From assembly GCA_002327725.1 (NCBI GenBank), contig DCXP01000037.1:1-45111 (forward strand): a stretch of 45,111 nt of DNA, written 5' to 3'. The DNA is from Proteobacteria bacterium UBA2133. GTDB taxonomy: Bacteria > Pseudomonadota > Gammaproteobacteria > Arenicellales > UBA868. The position numbers were made by a program, and so were the translations under genes. Positions 17,251 through 26,081 of this stretch are shown here, piece by piece. Below the pieces are notes generated by a model. The model worked only from the letters and a program-made list of their open reading frames with translations, was not told where the DNA came from and did not search any database. Each line of letters begins with the position of its first letter. Position 1 is the first letter of the stretch.

Positions 17251-18444
17251 ATGTCCAGTCAACTGCACTTGATGGGTGCTGAAAGTGAGATGTTGCCGCT
17301 GTTTCAAAAACGCACGCAGGAACTTCAGCGCCGTCTTAAAGATGAAGGCATTGATCTGCTGATCATCACCAATGCTGACTCGATCTACTATTTTTCGGCC
17401 TATTGGGGCGATCTTGGGTTGGAATTTGGCCGTCCGACACTGCTCACCATCGCGAGTAATGGCGATGTGGCGTTGATTACCCCGGGATCAGAATCATTAA
17501 TGGCGCAGGCGATGACATGGATCGATGATCTTCGCCTTTATTCTGATGGGGTCGGTGAGGAATGGCGCGACCCACTGCGCAGAGTCCTCGGTGAAAACCC
17601 CGGGAAATTGTGTATTGCGGTTGAAAAAAACGACATCCCCGCTGTTATCTCAGACTACCTGAACCAGGAACTCACTAACCAAAGGGTAGATGGCACATCG
17701 ATCATCGCGAACATGCGCGTGATCAAATCTGTTGAAGAGTGCAATATGATCCGTCAGGCTGGCCAGGTCGCGGTTGCCATGGGGATCGGAGGGCGCTCGG
17801 CAATGGCAGTAGGCGTGCCCGAATATGAGGTATCTCTGGCCTGTATGAACGCCGGTACACGCAAAGCAGCAGAAATTATTGGGGCGGAAGATCCGGATGC
17901 GCTGATGAGCCCCATGATCCACAATCTCCAGGCGGTCCAATCAGGTCGCTTCACTAGTTATACCCATCTACACCCCCGGGTGAAGAAACTGGCTCATGGC
18001 GATCCGGTGTACATGTGTTTCTGCTCAATCTGCCATTTCAAGCAGTTCAAGATCGGTTATGACCGGGAGTACTTTTTGGGCAGTGTCGATGACGAAACGG
18101 CGCGGACTTACAACACCGCTATCGAGGCACAGGCGGCTTCCTTGCGCGAGATGCGCCCCGGCGCTATTGCAGAAGACGTACATAAGGCTGCTGATGACGT
18201 TTATCAATCGGCCGGATTCTCACCGTCGTATCGGACCGGGCGCGCACTTGGGTATTCCTCCCTGGAGGAGCCTCAATTGAAGTACGGCGATAGGACGCGT
18301 CTTGAAACCGGAATGGTCTTTGCTGTTGATGGGGGTGTTACGGTGCCTGATGTTTTTGGGGCGCGGGTTGGCGATACGGTCATCGTTACCGATGACGGTA
18401 TAGAAATCGTGACGGAATATCCGCGCGACCTAACGGTACTGTAA
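17251..18444 (+). CDS. M24-family creatinase-like hydrolase
   Basis: 397 aa, the usual size of creatinase and DoeA. N-terminal domain with LIITNADSIYYFSAYWG, linker NMRVIKSVEECNMIRQAGQV, then the pita-bread domain. In the C-terminal half the region that should supply two Asp metal ligands reads VYMCFCSICHFKQF and GYDREYFLG, so the usual ligand pair is not conserved and a metal-free, creatinase-type mechanism is likely. The ATG at 17251 is preceded by CGGAG. It is first in the long forward operon and is followed after 37 bp by an FAD amine oxidase. Creatinase followed by a sarcosine oxidase-type enzyme is the classic order of creatine breakdown, so a guanidino or N-methyl substrate is an attractive guess, not a demonstrated one. 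Confidence 0.8.
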   Translation: MSSQLHLMGAESEMLPLFQKRTQELQRRLKDEGIDLLIITNADSIYYFSAYWGDLGLEFGRPTLLTIASNGDVALITPGSESLMAQAMTWIDDLRLYSDGVGEEWRDPLRRVLGENPGKLCIAVEKNDIPAVISDYLNQELTNQRVDGTSIIANMRVIKSVEECNMIRQAGQVAVAMGIGGRSAMAVGVPEYEVSLACMNAGTRKAAEIIGAEDPDALMSPMIHNLQAVQSGRFTSYTHLHPRVKKLAHGDPVYMCFCSICHFKQFKIGYDREYFLGSVDDETARTYNTAIEAQAASLREMRPGAIAEDVHKAADDVYQSAGFSPSYRTGRALGYSSLEEPQLKYGDRTRLETGMVFAVDGGVTVPDVFGARVGDTVIVTDDGIEIVTEYPRDLTVL

Positions 18445-18481
18445 TTTCAAACGATACGGATCGATTTCAAAGGAGACTCAG

Positions 18482-19789
18482 GTGAGCAACGATGCCTACG
18501 ACGTGATCATCATAGGTGCGGGTATTATTGGCGCCGCTACTGCATACGAGTTGTCGAAAAAGGGTTATCGCACCATTAACCTCGATATGCTGCCCGCTGC
18601 AGGCTATGGATCAACGTCCAACTCGTGCGCCATTATCCGGCTTTACTACTCAACGCTGGACGGTTGCGCGATGGCCTACGACGGGTATTTTTTCTGGCGC
18701 GAGTGGGCGGATTACCTCAAGTCACCTGATGGCGAGCCGTTGGCTGTGTTCCATGAGACGGGTAACCTGATCATGAAGACCAAGGTGAACGACGGCCTTC
18801 GCAGTCAACTGGTGCACCTTGATGCCCTCGATATCCCCTACCAGCACCTGTCGAATGAGCAGGTTCTGGAACGCTTTCCGTTCTATAACCTATCGTGCTT
18901 CTCACCCGCCAAGACTCTGGGTGACCCGGAATTTGGTGAACCGACCGGCGGCCAGGTCGATGGTGCCATCTTCTTTCCCAGGGGAGGTTACATCTCTGAT
19001 CCGCAATTGGCGACCCGCAATATTCAACTCGCAGCAGAACGGGCCGGGGCTACCTTCAGGTTCAACAGCAAGGTGGTAGAGATTCCCGTGATTGATGGCT
19101 GTGTCACGGGGGTAGCCCTTGCTGATGGGGTTCGCATCGATGCAACCACTGTCATTAACGCGGCGGGCCCCCACTCATGCAAGATTAATGCACTTGTCGG
19201 TGCCGAGAAAGACATGAAAATCTCCACTCGTGCCCTGCGTCAAGAGGTAGTCCATGTCCCCGCGCCAGAGGAGTTGGATTATGGGTCCATCGGGTGTGTA
19301 ACCTCAGACAGTGATGCGGCTGTCTACACCCGTCCGGAACTGGGAAACAACATCCTCATCGGCAGTGAGGATCCGCCGTGTGACACACACCACTGGGTAG
19401 ATCCAGACAACTACGAGAAAAACTTCACCGATCAGTGGACGGTGCAGGCGCAACGCCACGCCCAGCGGTTCCCGGGGCTCGGTATCCCCGCCACTCTCAA
19501 AGGCTGTGTTGATCTGTACGATGTGACCGAGGATTGGATTCCAATCTATGATCGGTCATGCATCGGCGGCTTCTATATGGCGATCGGTACCAGCGGCAAT
19601 CAGTTCAAGAACGCACCCGTAGCGGGGAAGGTCATGGCAGAACTCATCGAGTACTGTCAATCAGGGAATGATCATGACACCCGGCCAATGAATTACCATT
19701 GTGAACATCTGGATCGGGGAATCGATTTAGGAACTTTCTCGCGACTGCGAGAAATTAATCAGGACAGCACGTTCTCAGTCTTAGGATAA
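18482..19789 (+). CDS. FAD-dependent amine oxidoreductase (DAO family, sarcosine oxidase-like)
   Basis: 435-aa flavoprotein. The dinucleotide-binding motif GAGIIGAATAYELSKKGY begins at residue 12, followed by an acidic strand end (LDM) and GSTSNSCAIIR, the loop near the flavin in DAO enzymes. ATTVINAAGPHS and the C-terminal FYMAIGTSGNQFKNAP (second FAD-contact loop) complete the fold. The family oxidises secondary or tertiary amines such as sarcosine or dimethylglycine, or D-amino acids, giving an imine that releases formaldehyde or a keto acid. The GTG at 18482 has an AAGGAGA ribosome site. It is flanked by two M24 genes at 37 bp and 5 bp, so all three are co-transcribed. Confidence 0.88.
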   Translation: MSNDAYDVIIIGAGIIGAATAYELSKKGYRTINLDMLPAAGYGSTSNSCAIIRLYYSTLDGCAMAYDGYFFWREWADYLKSPDGEPLAVFHETGNLIMKTKVNDGLRSQLVHLDALDIPYQHLSNEQVLERFPFYNLSCFSPAKTLGDPEFGEPTGGQVDGAIFFPRGGYISDPQLATRNIQLAAERAGATFRFNSKVVEIPVIDGCVTGVALADGVRIDATTVINAAGPHSCKINALVGAEKDMKISTRALRQEVVHVPAPEELDYGSIGCVTSDSDAAVYTRPELGNNILIGSEDPPCDTHHWVDPDNYEKNFTDQWTVQAQRHAQRFPGLGIPATLKGCVDLYDVTEDWIPIYDRSCIGGFYMAIGTSGNQFKNAPVAGKVMAELIEYCQSGNDHDTRPMNYHCEHLDRGIDLGTFSRLREINQDSTFSVLG

Positions 19790-19794
19790 GCCCC

Positions 19795-20949
19795 ATGTCG
19801 AAACAGTATTTCGCAAAATCCGAGTTTCAAGGCCGTCAGCGCAAAGTGCGTGAGGCGATGGGCGAAGTCGGAATAGAACTGCTCCTGGTCATTGCGCCGG
19901 TGCATATCAATTATCTGACCGGTGCAAGTGCTAAGGGCTACCAGGAATTTCAAGTGCTGTTTTTTCCGCTTGATTCCGGGCCATTGATCCTCCAAAGCCG
20001 ATTGCCTGAAGTACCGATGCTCCTCGCTGATTCGCTTGTTGACGAGGTTCGAGGCTGGGGTGGACGTGAGCCGGAAGATCCTATTGCAGTGTTCAAGGAG
20101 ATTCTGCATGCAAAAGGCTATAAGGGGCTAAGAGTAGGGCTGGAGGTTCCCGGTTACTACCTGCACCCACATCATCACAATCAGTTGGTCGATTTACTCG
20201 GGACAGATCTCGTGATGGACGCCACCGATCTGATCGGCAATATCAAGTTGATCAAGTCGCCCGCTGAAATCGCCTATATGCGCAAAGCAGGGGAAATCGT
20301 TGATCAGGGTATGGCCACCTGTATTGCAGCAATCGAGCCAGGCACAACAGAGCGCGTGATTTCGGCAAACATCCACCATACCCTGCTCGCGGCTGGCAGT
20401 GATATACAAGCCAGCCCTATGAACTTCCTGTCTGGTCCCCGATCAGCCTTTGCTCATGGTGAGCCCTCTGACCGTGTTCTGGAACCCGGCGATTTCATGC
20501 ATGTCCAGTTCGGGGCCCACTATCGGCGGTACTGTGTCACCATCGGGCGGCAACTGTGCCTGGGTGAGCCGACACAGCGTATGCGGGATGTCTACCAGGT
20601 GGTCCGCGACGCGGGTGATGCCTGTATGGCTGAGATGCGTGCCGGGGTATCGGCCAGGGTGCCGCATGAAATTGCGAAAAAGGTCATTGCAGAAAGCGGC
20701 CTGGATGAGTATCGCTTGCACATGACCGGTTACGCTGTCGGTGCAGCGTTCCCTCCTTCCTGGGTAGAGCCGCTTATTATGGATGCCGGCAGCGAATACA
20801 CCTTCGAAGCGGGTATGGTTATCGCCGTTGAGCCGCCAGTATTTGGTCTCGAAGGCGGTCTCGGTGTTCGTCTGATCGACAACGTATTGATTACACAAAC
20901 CGGGTGTGAACGCCTTTGCAGTACAACGCGGGATCTGATTCTTGTCTGA
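19795..20949 (+). CDS. M24-family creatinase-like hydrolase
   Basis: 384 aa with an N-terminal creatinase domain (INYLTGASAKGYQEF), linker IKLIKSPAEIAYMRKAGEIV and a C-terminal pita-bread domain. Metal-binding Asp positions are replaced by Gln (MHVQFGAHY) and Thr (YCVTIGR), so it does not look like a metallopeptidase. The His of MTGYAVG and Glu of AVEPPVF are in the usual places. AAFPPSWVEP matches the FPP-W loop of DoeA-like enzymes. The start is 5 bp after the FAD oxidase stop. It differs from the other M24 proteins here enough to suggest different substrates rather than recent copies. Confidence 0.8.
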   Translation: MSKQYFAKSEFQGRQRKVREAMGEVGIELLLVIAPVHINYLTGASAKGYQEFQVLFFPLDSGPLILQSRLPEVPMLLADSLVDEVRGWGGREPEDPIAVFKEILHAKGYKGLRVGLEVPGYYLHPHHHNQLVDLLGTDLVMDATDLIGNIKLIKSPAEIAYMRKAGEIVDQGMATCIAAIEPGTTERVISANIHHTLLAAGSDIQASPMNFLSGPRSAFAHGEPSDRVLEPGDFMHVQFGAHYRRYCVTIGRQLCLGEPTQRMRDVYQVVRDAGDACMAEMRAGVSARVPHEIAKKVIAESGLDEYRLHMTGYAVGAAFPPSWVEPLIMDAGSEYTFEAGMVIAVEPPVFGLEGGLGVRLIDNVLITQTGCERLCSTTRDLILV

Positions 20950-21072
20950 AGCGCATGTTAACTGACCTCGCTGCCGCAGCACCGTTCGGGCGTCGATCCG
21001 ACCGCACCGCGCCTTTAGCCTTCGCAGCTTAACCCGGAAGTGCCCTGAACATATGGTATTGGAGTTTGCGAT

Positions 21073-22086
21073 ATGACACAGACAGAACCCAAAGTTAGTG
21101 CGACCGTCGATTTTTCGGTCGACGGCAAGCACCACGGACATTTAAGTATTCCCCATTCCCGAAATGATTCTGGCTGGGGCGCGATACATCTGCCCGTTGT
21201 TTCAATTCGCAATGGTGATGGGCCAACCCTGGTTCTTACCGGCGGCAATCATGGAGATGAATATGAGGGGCCGATCGCGTTAATGAAACTCGCGAGGTTT
21301 CTCGATGCACAAGAAATCAATGGACAGGTGATTATTATTCCTGCCCTGAATTACCCGGCGGTACTCGCGGGCCAGCGCGTGTCCCCCATAGATGGGGTCA
21401 ACATGAATCGGGCCTTTCCAGGCAGCCGCAATGGCACCGTTACCTCGATGATCGCGCATTTCGTTCAGCAGAAAATCCTGCCCCTGGCAGACGCGGTTCT
21501 GGATATCCATTCCGGCGGCAAAACGATGATGTTCTCACCATTTGCCTGTTATCACCGGCTTCCGGATAGCGATCTCATGGAGCAGGCGAAGCAGGCCGTC
21601 CTTGCATTTGCAGCACCGGTGAGCCTTGAACTGGTTGAATTGGATGCGGAAGGCATGCTCGATACCGCAGTCGAGGATATGGGTAGGATTTTCATCGGCT
21701 GTGAGCTGGGCGGCGGCGGCACAACGACAACCGGTACCGTGTCCATCGCCGAAGTTGGAGTGAGAAACCTGCTTGCCCATTTCAGGATTATCAAAGACCG
21801 GCCTCAAAGTCGTGAAGCCCGCGGACTGCCTCCGACCCGCATGATGCATATGCCTGATTCCAACTGTTATGTAATCAGTAATGATACGGGCATTTACGAG
21901 GCGTTGATCGACTTGGACGCTCCGGTTAAGGCAGGTGAGGCTGTCGGGCAGGTTCATTTTCCAGAAAAGCCGGAACGTCTACCGGCGGTCTACCGAGCAG
22001 AACGCCCTGGAATCCTGGTCGGACGCTCCCACAAGGCGCTGGTCGAAAGTGGTGATTTTTTGGCACTGATTGCCTCCGAAATGTAG
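21073..22086 (+). CDS. doeB: DoeB/EutE-like zinc deacylase (succinylglutamate desuccinylase/aspartoacylase family)
   Basis: 337 aa, a zinc hydrolase of the AstE/AspA family and most like N-alpha-acetyl-L-2,4-diaminobutyrate deacetylase (DoeB), the second step of ectoine breakdown. Zn ligands: H60 and E63 in TGGNHGDEYEGP and H146 in LDIHSGG. SPIDGVNMNRAFPG (about 104-117) and ELGGGGTTTTGTVS are close to DoeB motifs. The C-terminal beta domain (GIYEALIDLDAPVKAGEAVG) is typical. It lies 123 bp after an M24 gene; the closest DoeA-like hydrolase is at 26082-27263 in the same direction. Other N-acyl amino acids are possible substrates. Confidence 0.82.
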   Translation: MTQTEPKVSATVDFSVDGKHHGHLSIPHSRNDSGWGAIHLPVVSIRNGDGPTLVLTGGNHGDEYEGPIALMKLARFLDAQEINGQVIIIPALNYPAVLAGQRVSPIDGVNMNRAFPGSRNGTVTSMIAHFVQQKILPLADAVLDIHSGGKTMMFSPFACYHRLPDSDLMEQAKQAVLAFAAPVSLELVELDAEGMLDTAVEDMGRIFIGCELGGGGTTTTGTVSIAEVGVRNLLAHFRIIKDRPQSREARGLPPTRMMHMPDSNCYVISNDTGIYEALIDLDAPVKAGEAVGQVHFPEKPERLPAVYRAERPGILVGRSHKALVESGDFLALIASEM

Positions 22087-22211
22087 GCGCGCGCGGAACC
22101 AACGTATTGTTCAGTGAATTTTTGCCTAACTGATTCTCCTGCGCAGGTGTGGCCCCAGGCCCAGGATCTGGGGGCGGATCCCGGAATTATGCACCGAGGC
22201 ACAATGTTCAG

Positions 22212-23357
22212 ATGAAAATCACGAACATCAACACCACTGCGCTTGTGCTCCCCTACGCCCAGCCCTATTACTGGTCTCAGGGGGTCACGCAGGGCGCCGA
22301 GGTACTGCTGATAGAGATCCACGCCGATAGGGGATTTGCGGGTTTTGGCGAGTGTCTTGCGACACCGACTGCGGTTGGCGTTCAGGCCTTTGTCGAAGAG
22401 GCGGCAAGGCATCTGTTGGGCCAGTCGATTTTCGACCGTGAGCACCTGATGACCCTTTGCTATCAGTCCCTGTTTCAGTTTCGCGGCAACGGCAGCGCGC
22501 CGCGCTTTGGCGGCCAGGTGTTGGCCGGTCTGGAAATGGCGCTCTGGGATCTGCAGGGAAAAGCACTTGATCGGCCAGTTTATGAACTGCTGGGCGGCGC
22601 ACAGCGGCAGCACGTTGAGTATTTCGGGTTTATTCAGGGCTCTGAACCTCAGGACCTCGCCCAGGATGCAGTGGCCCTGGTGCAGCAGGGTCATCGCACT
22701 ATTTACTGCAAGGTTGGCCGCGGTGACCAACTTGATTTTGAGATCGTAAGGCAGGTCCGTGAAGCGATTGGCCCCGATATCCGATTGCGCCTCGATCCAA
22801 ACGAAGCCTGGGATACGCTTTCGGCAATACGGATGATCGAGCGCCTGAAAGCGTTTAACCCCGAGATGATCGAACAGCCTTGTGATCATCGCAGCCTGAG
22901 CGCTCTCAAACAGATCAAGGATGCAAGTCCTGTTGCTATTGCGGCGGACCAATGCGTATTCAATGCGGTCGATGTTTATCAGGTGACACAAATGCAGGCA
23001 GCAGACCTGATCGTTCTCGGCCTGCATGAAACGGGCGGCATCGGCCCCTTCATCGAGGCGGCGGCCGTCGCGAAGATCGGCGGGCTCAATATCTGCCTTC
23101 ATGGCTTGTACGAGACCGGCATCACGACCTGTGCGGCACACCAGGTGGGGCTTGCCATTCCCAACCTGGACGATGCCAATCAGTACATGAATCACCTGTT
23201 GACTTCAGATGTGATTGCCAGTCCGGATTTGTCACTCAAAGACGCCAAACTCGGTTTATTCGACGCGCCGGGTTTAGGGTTTGAGATCGACCCTGATGCC
23301 GTGGCTGAGGCCGCGGCGCGGCATACCGAACAAACAGCGGCAGCGGATAACGCCTAG
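22212..23357 (+). CDS. Mandelate racemase/muconate lactonizing-family enzyme
   Basis: 381 aa starting at ATG 22212 (an upstream in-frame ATG at 22149 would add 21 residues unlike the family). Enolase-superfamily member: capping domain to about residue 125, then a TIM barrel with a Lys strand (IYCKVGRG), metal ligands in LRLDPNEAW, IEQPCD and AADQCV, and a C-terminal LHGLYETGI. These ligands are in the MLE arrangement. Reactions start by taking the alpha-proton of a carboxylate, giving epimerisation, dehydration or cycloisomerisation. The second catalytic Lys found in the neighbouring paralogue (NLKINRVGG) is not obvious here, as that position reads LIVLGLHETGG, so the chemistry may differ. 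Gene order places it between the DoeB-like deacylase and the next epimerase. Confidence 0.87.
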   Translation: MKITNINTTALVLPYAQPYYWSQGVTQGAEVLLIEIHADRGFAGFGECLATPTAVGVQAFVEEAARHLLGQSIFDREHLMTLCYQSLFQFRGNGSAPRFGGQVLAGLEMALWDLQGKALDRPVYELLGGAQRQHVEYFGFIQGSEPQDLAQDAVALVQQGHRTIYCKVGRGDQLDFEIVRQVREAIGPDIRLRLDPNEAWDTLSAIRMIERLKAFNPEMIEQPCDHRSLSALKQIKDASPVAIAADQCVFNAVDVYQVTQMQAADLIVLGLHETGGIGPFIEAAAVAKIGGLNICLHGLYETGITTCAAHQVGLAIPNLDDANQYMNHLLTSDVIASPDLSLKDAKLGLFDAPGLGFEIDPDAVAEAAARHTEQTAAADNA

Positions 23358-23399
23358 CGCGGTTTTCGCCCGTTTGAGCCCATTGAGGACAGTTCCCGG

Positions 23400-24518
23400 G
23401 TGAAGATTTCCCGAATCCGCGTGTTCCAGGTTGACCTGCCGATGAAGGAGGGGTCATACAGCTGGTCGACCCAGTCATTCTCGTCTTTTGACAGCACAGT
23501 AGTCCTGATTGATACCGATGAGGGCTTAACGGGTGCGGGGGAAAGCTGCCCCCTGGGGCCGTCTTATCTTGCCGCATATGCCGAAGGGGTACGCACGGGT
23601 GTTTCGGTGCTCGCTCCCGGCTTGATCGGCGAGGATCCAACCCAACTCGACAGGATCAACCTCAAAATGGATGAACAGCTCAAGGGCCATCCCTACGTCA
23701 AGTCGGCAATCGACATGGCGTGCTGGGATATCCTGGGCAAGGCGGCGGGCATGCCGGTCTACCAGTTACTGGGCGGCAAACTCCAGGAACGGGTAAAGCT
23801 CTTTAAGGTCGTGGCCCGTGCAGACCCGGGGCTCATGGCCGAGCGCTTCGTTGAGTATCGGGCATCAGGCTTTGACCATTTCCAGATCAAGGTCGGAGAA
23901 CATCCTGAGACCGACATCGAGCGCTTCAAACGGGTACTTGCCAAGATGCAGCCGGGTGATGTGGTTGATGCGGATGCCAACACCGGATGGAAGCAGCACG
24001 AAGCCCTGCGTGTGGTGAGTGCCGTAGAGCAGATGTTCCAGGAGCGGCAGTTGTCGTGCTTTATTGAGCAGCCCTGCCTCAGTTACGAGGAGTGTCTTGC
24101 GGTACGCCGGCACACCAATCTGCCGTTCATTCTGGATGAATGTATGGACGGATTGCCGATCCTGTTGCGCGGATACCAGGACAATGCGATGGATCTCATT
24201 AATCTCAAGATCAATCGCGTGGGGGGTCTCACCCGGGCGCGCCAGGTGCGCGATCTTTGTGTGCATCTGGGTATCGTCATGACCATCGAGGACAGCTGGG
24301 GAGGAGAGATTGCGACCTCCGCGATTGCCCATCTTGCGCAGTCGACACCACCGGCATTTCATTTCCAGTCATCCGCATTTCATGAATACGCCAGCGTCGC
24401 CATTGCCAAGGGCGGCCCGCAGCTTGCAGACGGCTACATGACCGCGCCGGCAGAGCCCGGGTTGGGGGTCGATCCGCTGATGGATATACTCGGCCATCCG
24501 GTTTACGAAAGTCACTAG
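23400..24518 (+). CDS. Mandelate racemase/muconate lactonizing-family epimerase (hydroxyproline-betaine epimerase-like)
   Basis: 372 aa, GTG start with GAGGA upstream. Full enolase-superfamily set: Lys in HFQIKVGEH, metal ligands in VVDADANTGW, FIEQPC and ILDECMD, and the second Lys in LINLKINRVGGLTRAR. Two opposed Lys residues support a 1,1-proton-transfer epimerase, as in proline-betaine and hydroxyproline-betaine epimerases and N-succinylamino-acid racemases. It is the intact counterpart of the broken gene at 1983-2979, sharing GHPYVKS-IDMAC and KINRVGGLT-AR, but is not its direct copy. It follows the previous family member by 42 bp. Confidence 0.88.
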   Translation: MKISRIRVFQVDLPMKEGSYSWSTQSFSSFDSTVVLIDTDEGLTGAGESCPLGPSYLAAYAEGVRTGVSVLAPGLIGEDPTQLDRINLKMDEQLKGHPYVKSAIDMACWDILGKAAGMPVYQLLGGKLQERVKLFKVVARADPGLMAERFVEYRASGFDHFQIKVGEHPETDIERFKRVLAKMQPGDVVDADANTGWKQHEALRVVSAVEQMFQERQLSCFIEQPCLSYEECLAVRRHTNLPFILDECMDGLPILLRGYQDNAMDLINLKINRVGGLTRARQVRDLCVHLGIVMTIEDSWGGEIATSAIAHLAQSTPPAFHFQSSAFHEYASVAIAKGGPQLADGYMTAPAEPGLGVDPLMDILGHPVYESH

Positions 24519-24611
24519 TGCCAAAGCAGTCTGCGACGCTCGGCATCGGGAAAATGGCGAACGACATCCGCCCAAGCAGTGAAGCGCTGACTATTCATTA
24601 ACGGTATCACC

Positions 24612-25820
24612 ATGGCCCGACAGCACGATCAGAAAAACAGGAAAACCCGCACCCTGGCGGTGCATGCCGGTGAAGCGCCGGATCCGGTCACCCGCGCATC
24701 CGCTCCCAATATCGTTATGTCGAGCACGTTTGTGCTCGATGAACCGGTGGGCTTTTCCGCCTACGATATTCCGGAACAGGCACCGTTTATCTACAGCCGC
24801 TGGCGCAACCCGACGGTCCAGCAGCTGGAAGACAAACTGGCGGTCCTCGAGCAGGCGCCGGCATGCCGATGTTTCGCCTCGGGCATGGCGGCGACCTCGG
24901 CGGTGCTGTTCAGTGTGCTGAAAACCGGTGACCGCGTGGTGATGAGTGACACAAACTATCCCGGTACGGCGGAGCTTGCCCGCAATGACCTTGGTCGCAT
25001 GGGCGTTGATGTGGTGACGGCGAATTTCTCCGACCTCGATGCGCTCGAGCAGGCGGTAACGCCTGAGACGGTGTTGGTCTGGGGAGAGACGCCTGCCAAC
25101 CCGACGATGCGGATCACGGATATCGCTGCCGTGGCCGAGATTGCTCACCGGCAGGGCGCCCGGCTGGCGATTGATTCCACTTTTGCCACGCCCATGGCAA
25201 CGCGCCCGATGACGCTGGGCGCGGATTACGTTATTCATTCGCTGACCAAATACTGCTGCGGCCATGGGGATGCCATGGGCGGTGCGGTGCTGGCATCGGA
25301 AGAGCACATGCGCGCCATTGAGACCGATGGCCAGATTCATGTGGGTGGCGTGATCAGCCCGTTCAATGCGTGGTTGATCAACCGGGGGCTTGCTACCCTG
25401 CCGCTGCGGATGCAGGCGCATGAGGCCAACGCACTGGCTGTGGCACAGTTTCTGGAGGGGCATCCCAGGGTGACGAAGGTACTCTATCCGGGTCTTGCCA
25501 GCCATCCGCATCACGAGCTTGCAAAAAAGCAGATGGACAACTTTTCCGGAATGCTGTCCTTTCAGGTCGATAAAGGTGCCGATCTTGCGCAGCAGATGAT
25601 GTCGCAGCTTGAGGTGATCCATTATGCGGTCTCCCTTGGGCATCATCGGAGCCTGATCTGCTGGATGGGTACCGATGACCTGATGGCATCGAGCTATGGC
25701 CTCTCGGGCGAGCAACTGGCTGCCTACCGGGAATTCGCTGGAGACGGGGTGTACCGCCTTTCGCTCGGGCTGGAAGATCCCGACGACCTGTGCGAGGATC
25801 TTGCCCGGGTTCTCGGATAG
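24612..25820 (+). CDS. Cys/Met metabolism PLP-dependent enzyme (cystathionine gamma-synthase / methionine gamma-lyase type)
   Basis: 402 aa. Fold-type I PLP enzyme: FASGMAATSAVLF (phosphate and ring contact region), the Asp in RLAIDSTFATP, and the PLP Lys in HSLTKYCCGHGDAMGG. Family reactions are beta- or gamma-elimination or replacement on sulphur or oxygen amino acids (cystathionine synthase or lyase, methionine gamma-lyase). The C-terminal VSLGHHRSLICW-type segment is typical. It lies about 90 bp after the epimerase on the same strand and probably belongs to the same catabolic unit, perhaps cleaving a gamma-substituted amino acid such as a diaminobutyrate or homoserine derivative. Exact class cannot be separated by eye. 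Confidence 0.85.
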   Translation: MARQHDQKNRKTRTLAVHAGEAPDPVTRASAPNIVMSSTFVLDEPVGFSAYDIPEQAPFIYSRWRNPTVQQLEDKLAVLEQAPACRCFASGMAATSAVLFSVLKTGDRVVMSDTNYPGTAELARNDLGRMGVDVVTANFSDLDALEQAVTPETVLVWGETPANPTMRITDIAAVAEIAHRQGARLAIDSTFATPMATRPMTLGADYVIHSLTKYCCGHGDAMGGAVLASEEHMRAIETDGQIHVGGVISPFNAWLINRGLATLPLRMQAHEANALAVAQFLEGHPRVTKVLYPGLASHPHHELAKKQMDNFSGMLSFQVDKGADLAQQMMSQLEVIHYAVSLGHHRSLICWMGTDDLMASSYGLSGEQLAAYREFAGDGVYRLSLGLEDPDDLCEDLARVLG

Positions 25821-25838
25821 CGCAAACCGGATTTGCTA

Positions 25839-26036
25839 ATGAGTTCAGTTCCATCTGCACATACGGCTTCGGCATTTGCCGCCACCCCGCTGAAGGCACA
25901 GGCCGTCCTGGATAACAAGTCTGGCCGTCAGCGGATTGGATTGATCGCGCTGGCGAGCGATTACGTGATGGAGTGCGGCATCATGAATATGCGCCCCGGC
26001 GATTTTCTGGCCGCTATCGCCGCCACCGTTGACTGA
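25839..26036 (+). pseudogene. N-terminal remnant of a maleate isomerase/EutA-like gene
   Basis: A 65-codon ORF from ATG 25839. After a proline/alanine-rich start it reads RQRIGLIALASDYVMECGIM, which resembles the first beta-strand of the Asp/Glu racemase superfamily (compare AKIGYVLLATEQTVQDDVF in the gene at 35088). The Cys-containing core and everything after it are missing, and the frame ends at a TGA 46 bp before the next gene. Read as a truncated relic still sitting in the operon; a small real protein cannot be excluded. Confidence 0.45.
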
Positions 26037-26081
26037 TCAGTAACTGCGCCAACCCCCCCCGTTTGATCTCAGCCAAAAGAC

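Noticed and set aside
21990..23195. A 401-codon minus-strand open frame over the first enolase-superfamily gene
   Set aside because: It is antisense to a gene with a complete set of family motifs; its translation shows no domain and is rich in His, Arg and Ala, as expected for a GC-rich shadow frame.
24591..25715. A 374-codon minus-strand open frame over the PLP enzyme gene
   Set aside because: Antisense shadow; the plus strand carries the PLP Lys and all family motifs.
26049..26060. The C8 tract before the DoeA-like gene as a frameshift signal
   Set aside because: It lies in the intergenic gap, not inside a coding frame, so it cannot act as a programmed frameshift; at most it is a sequencing-error risk.
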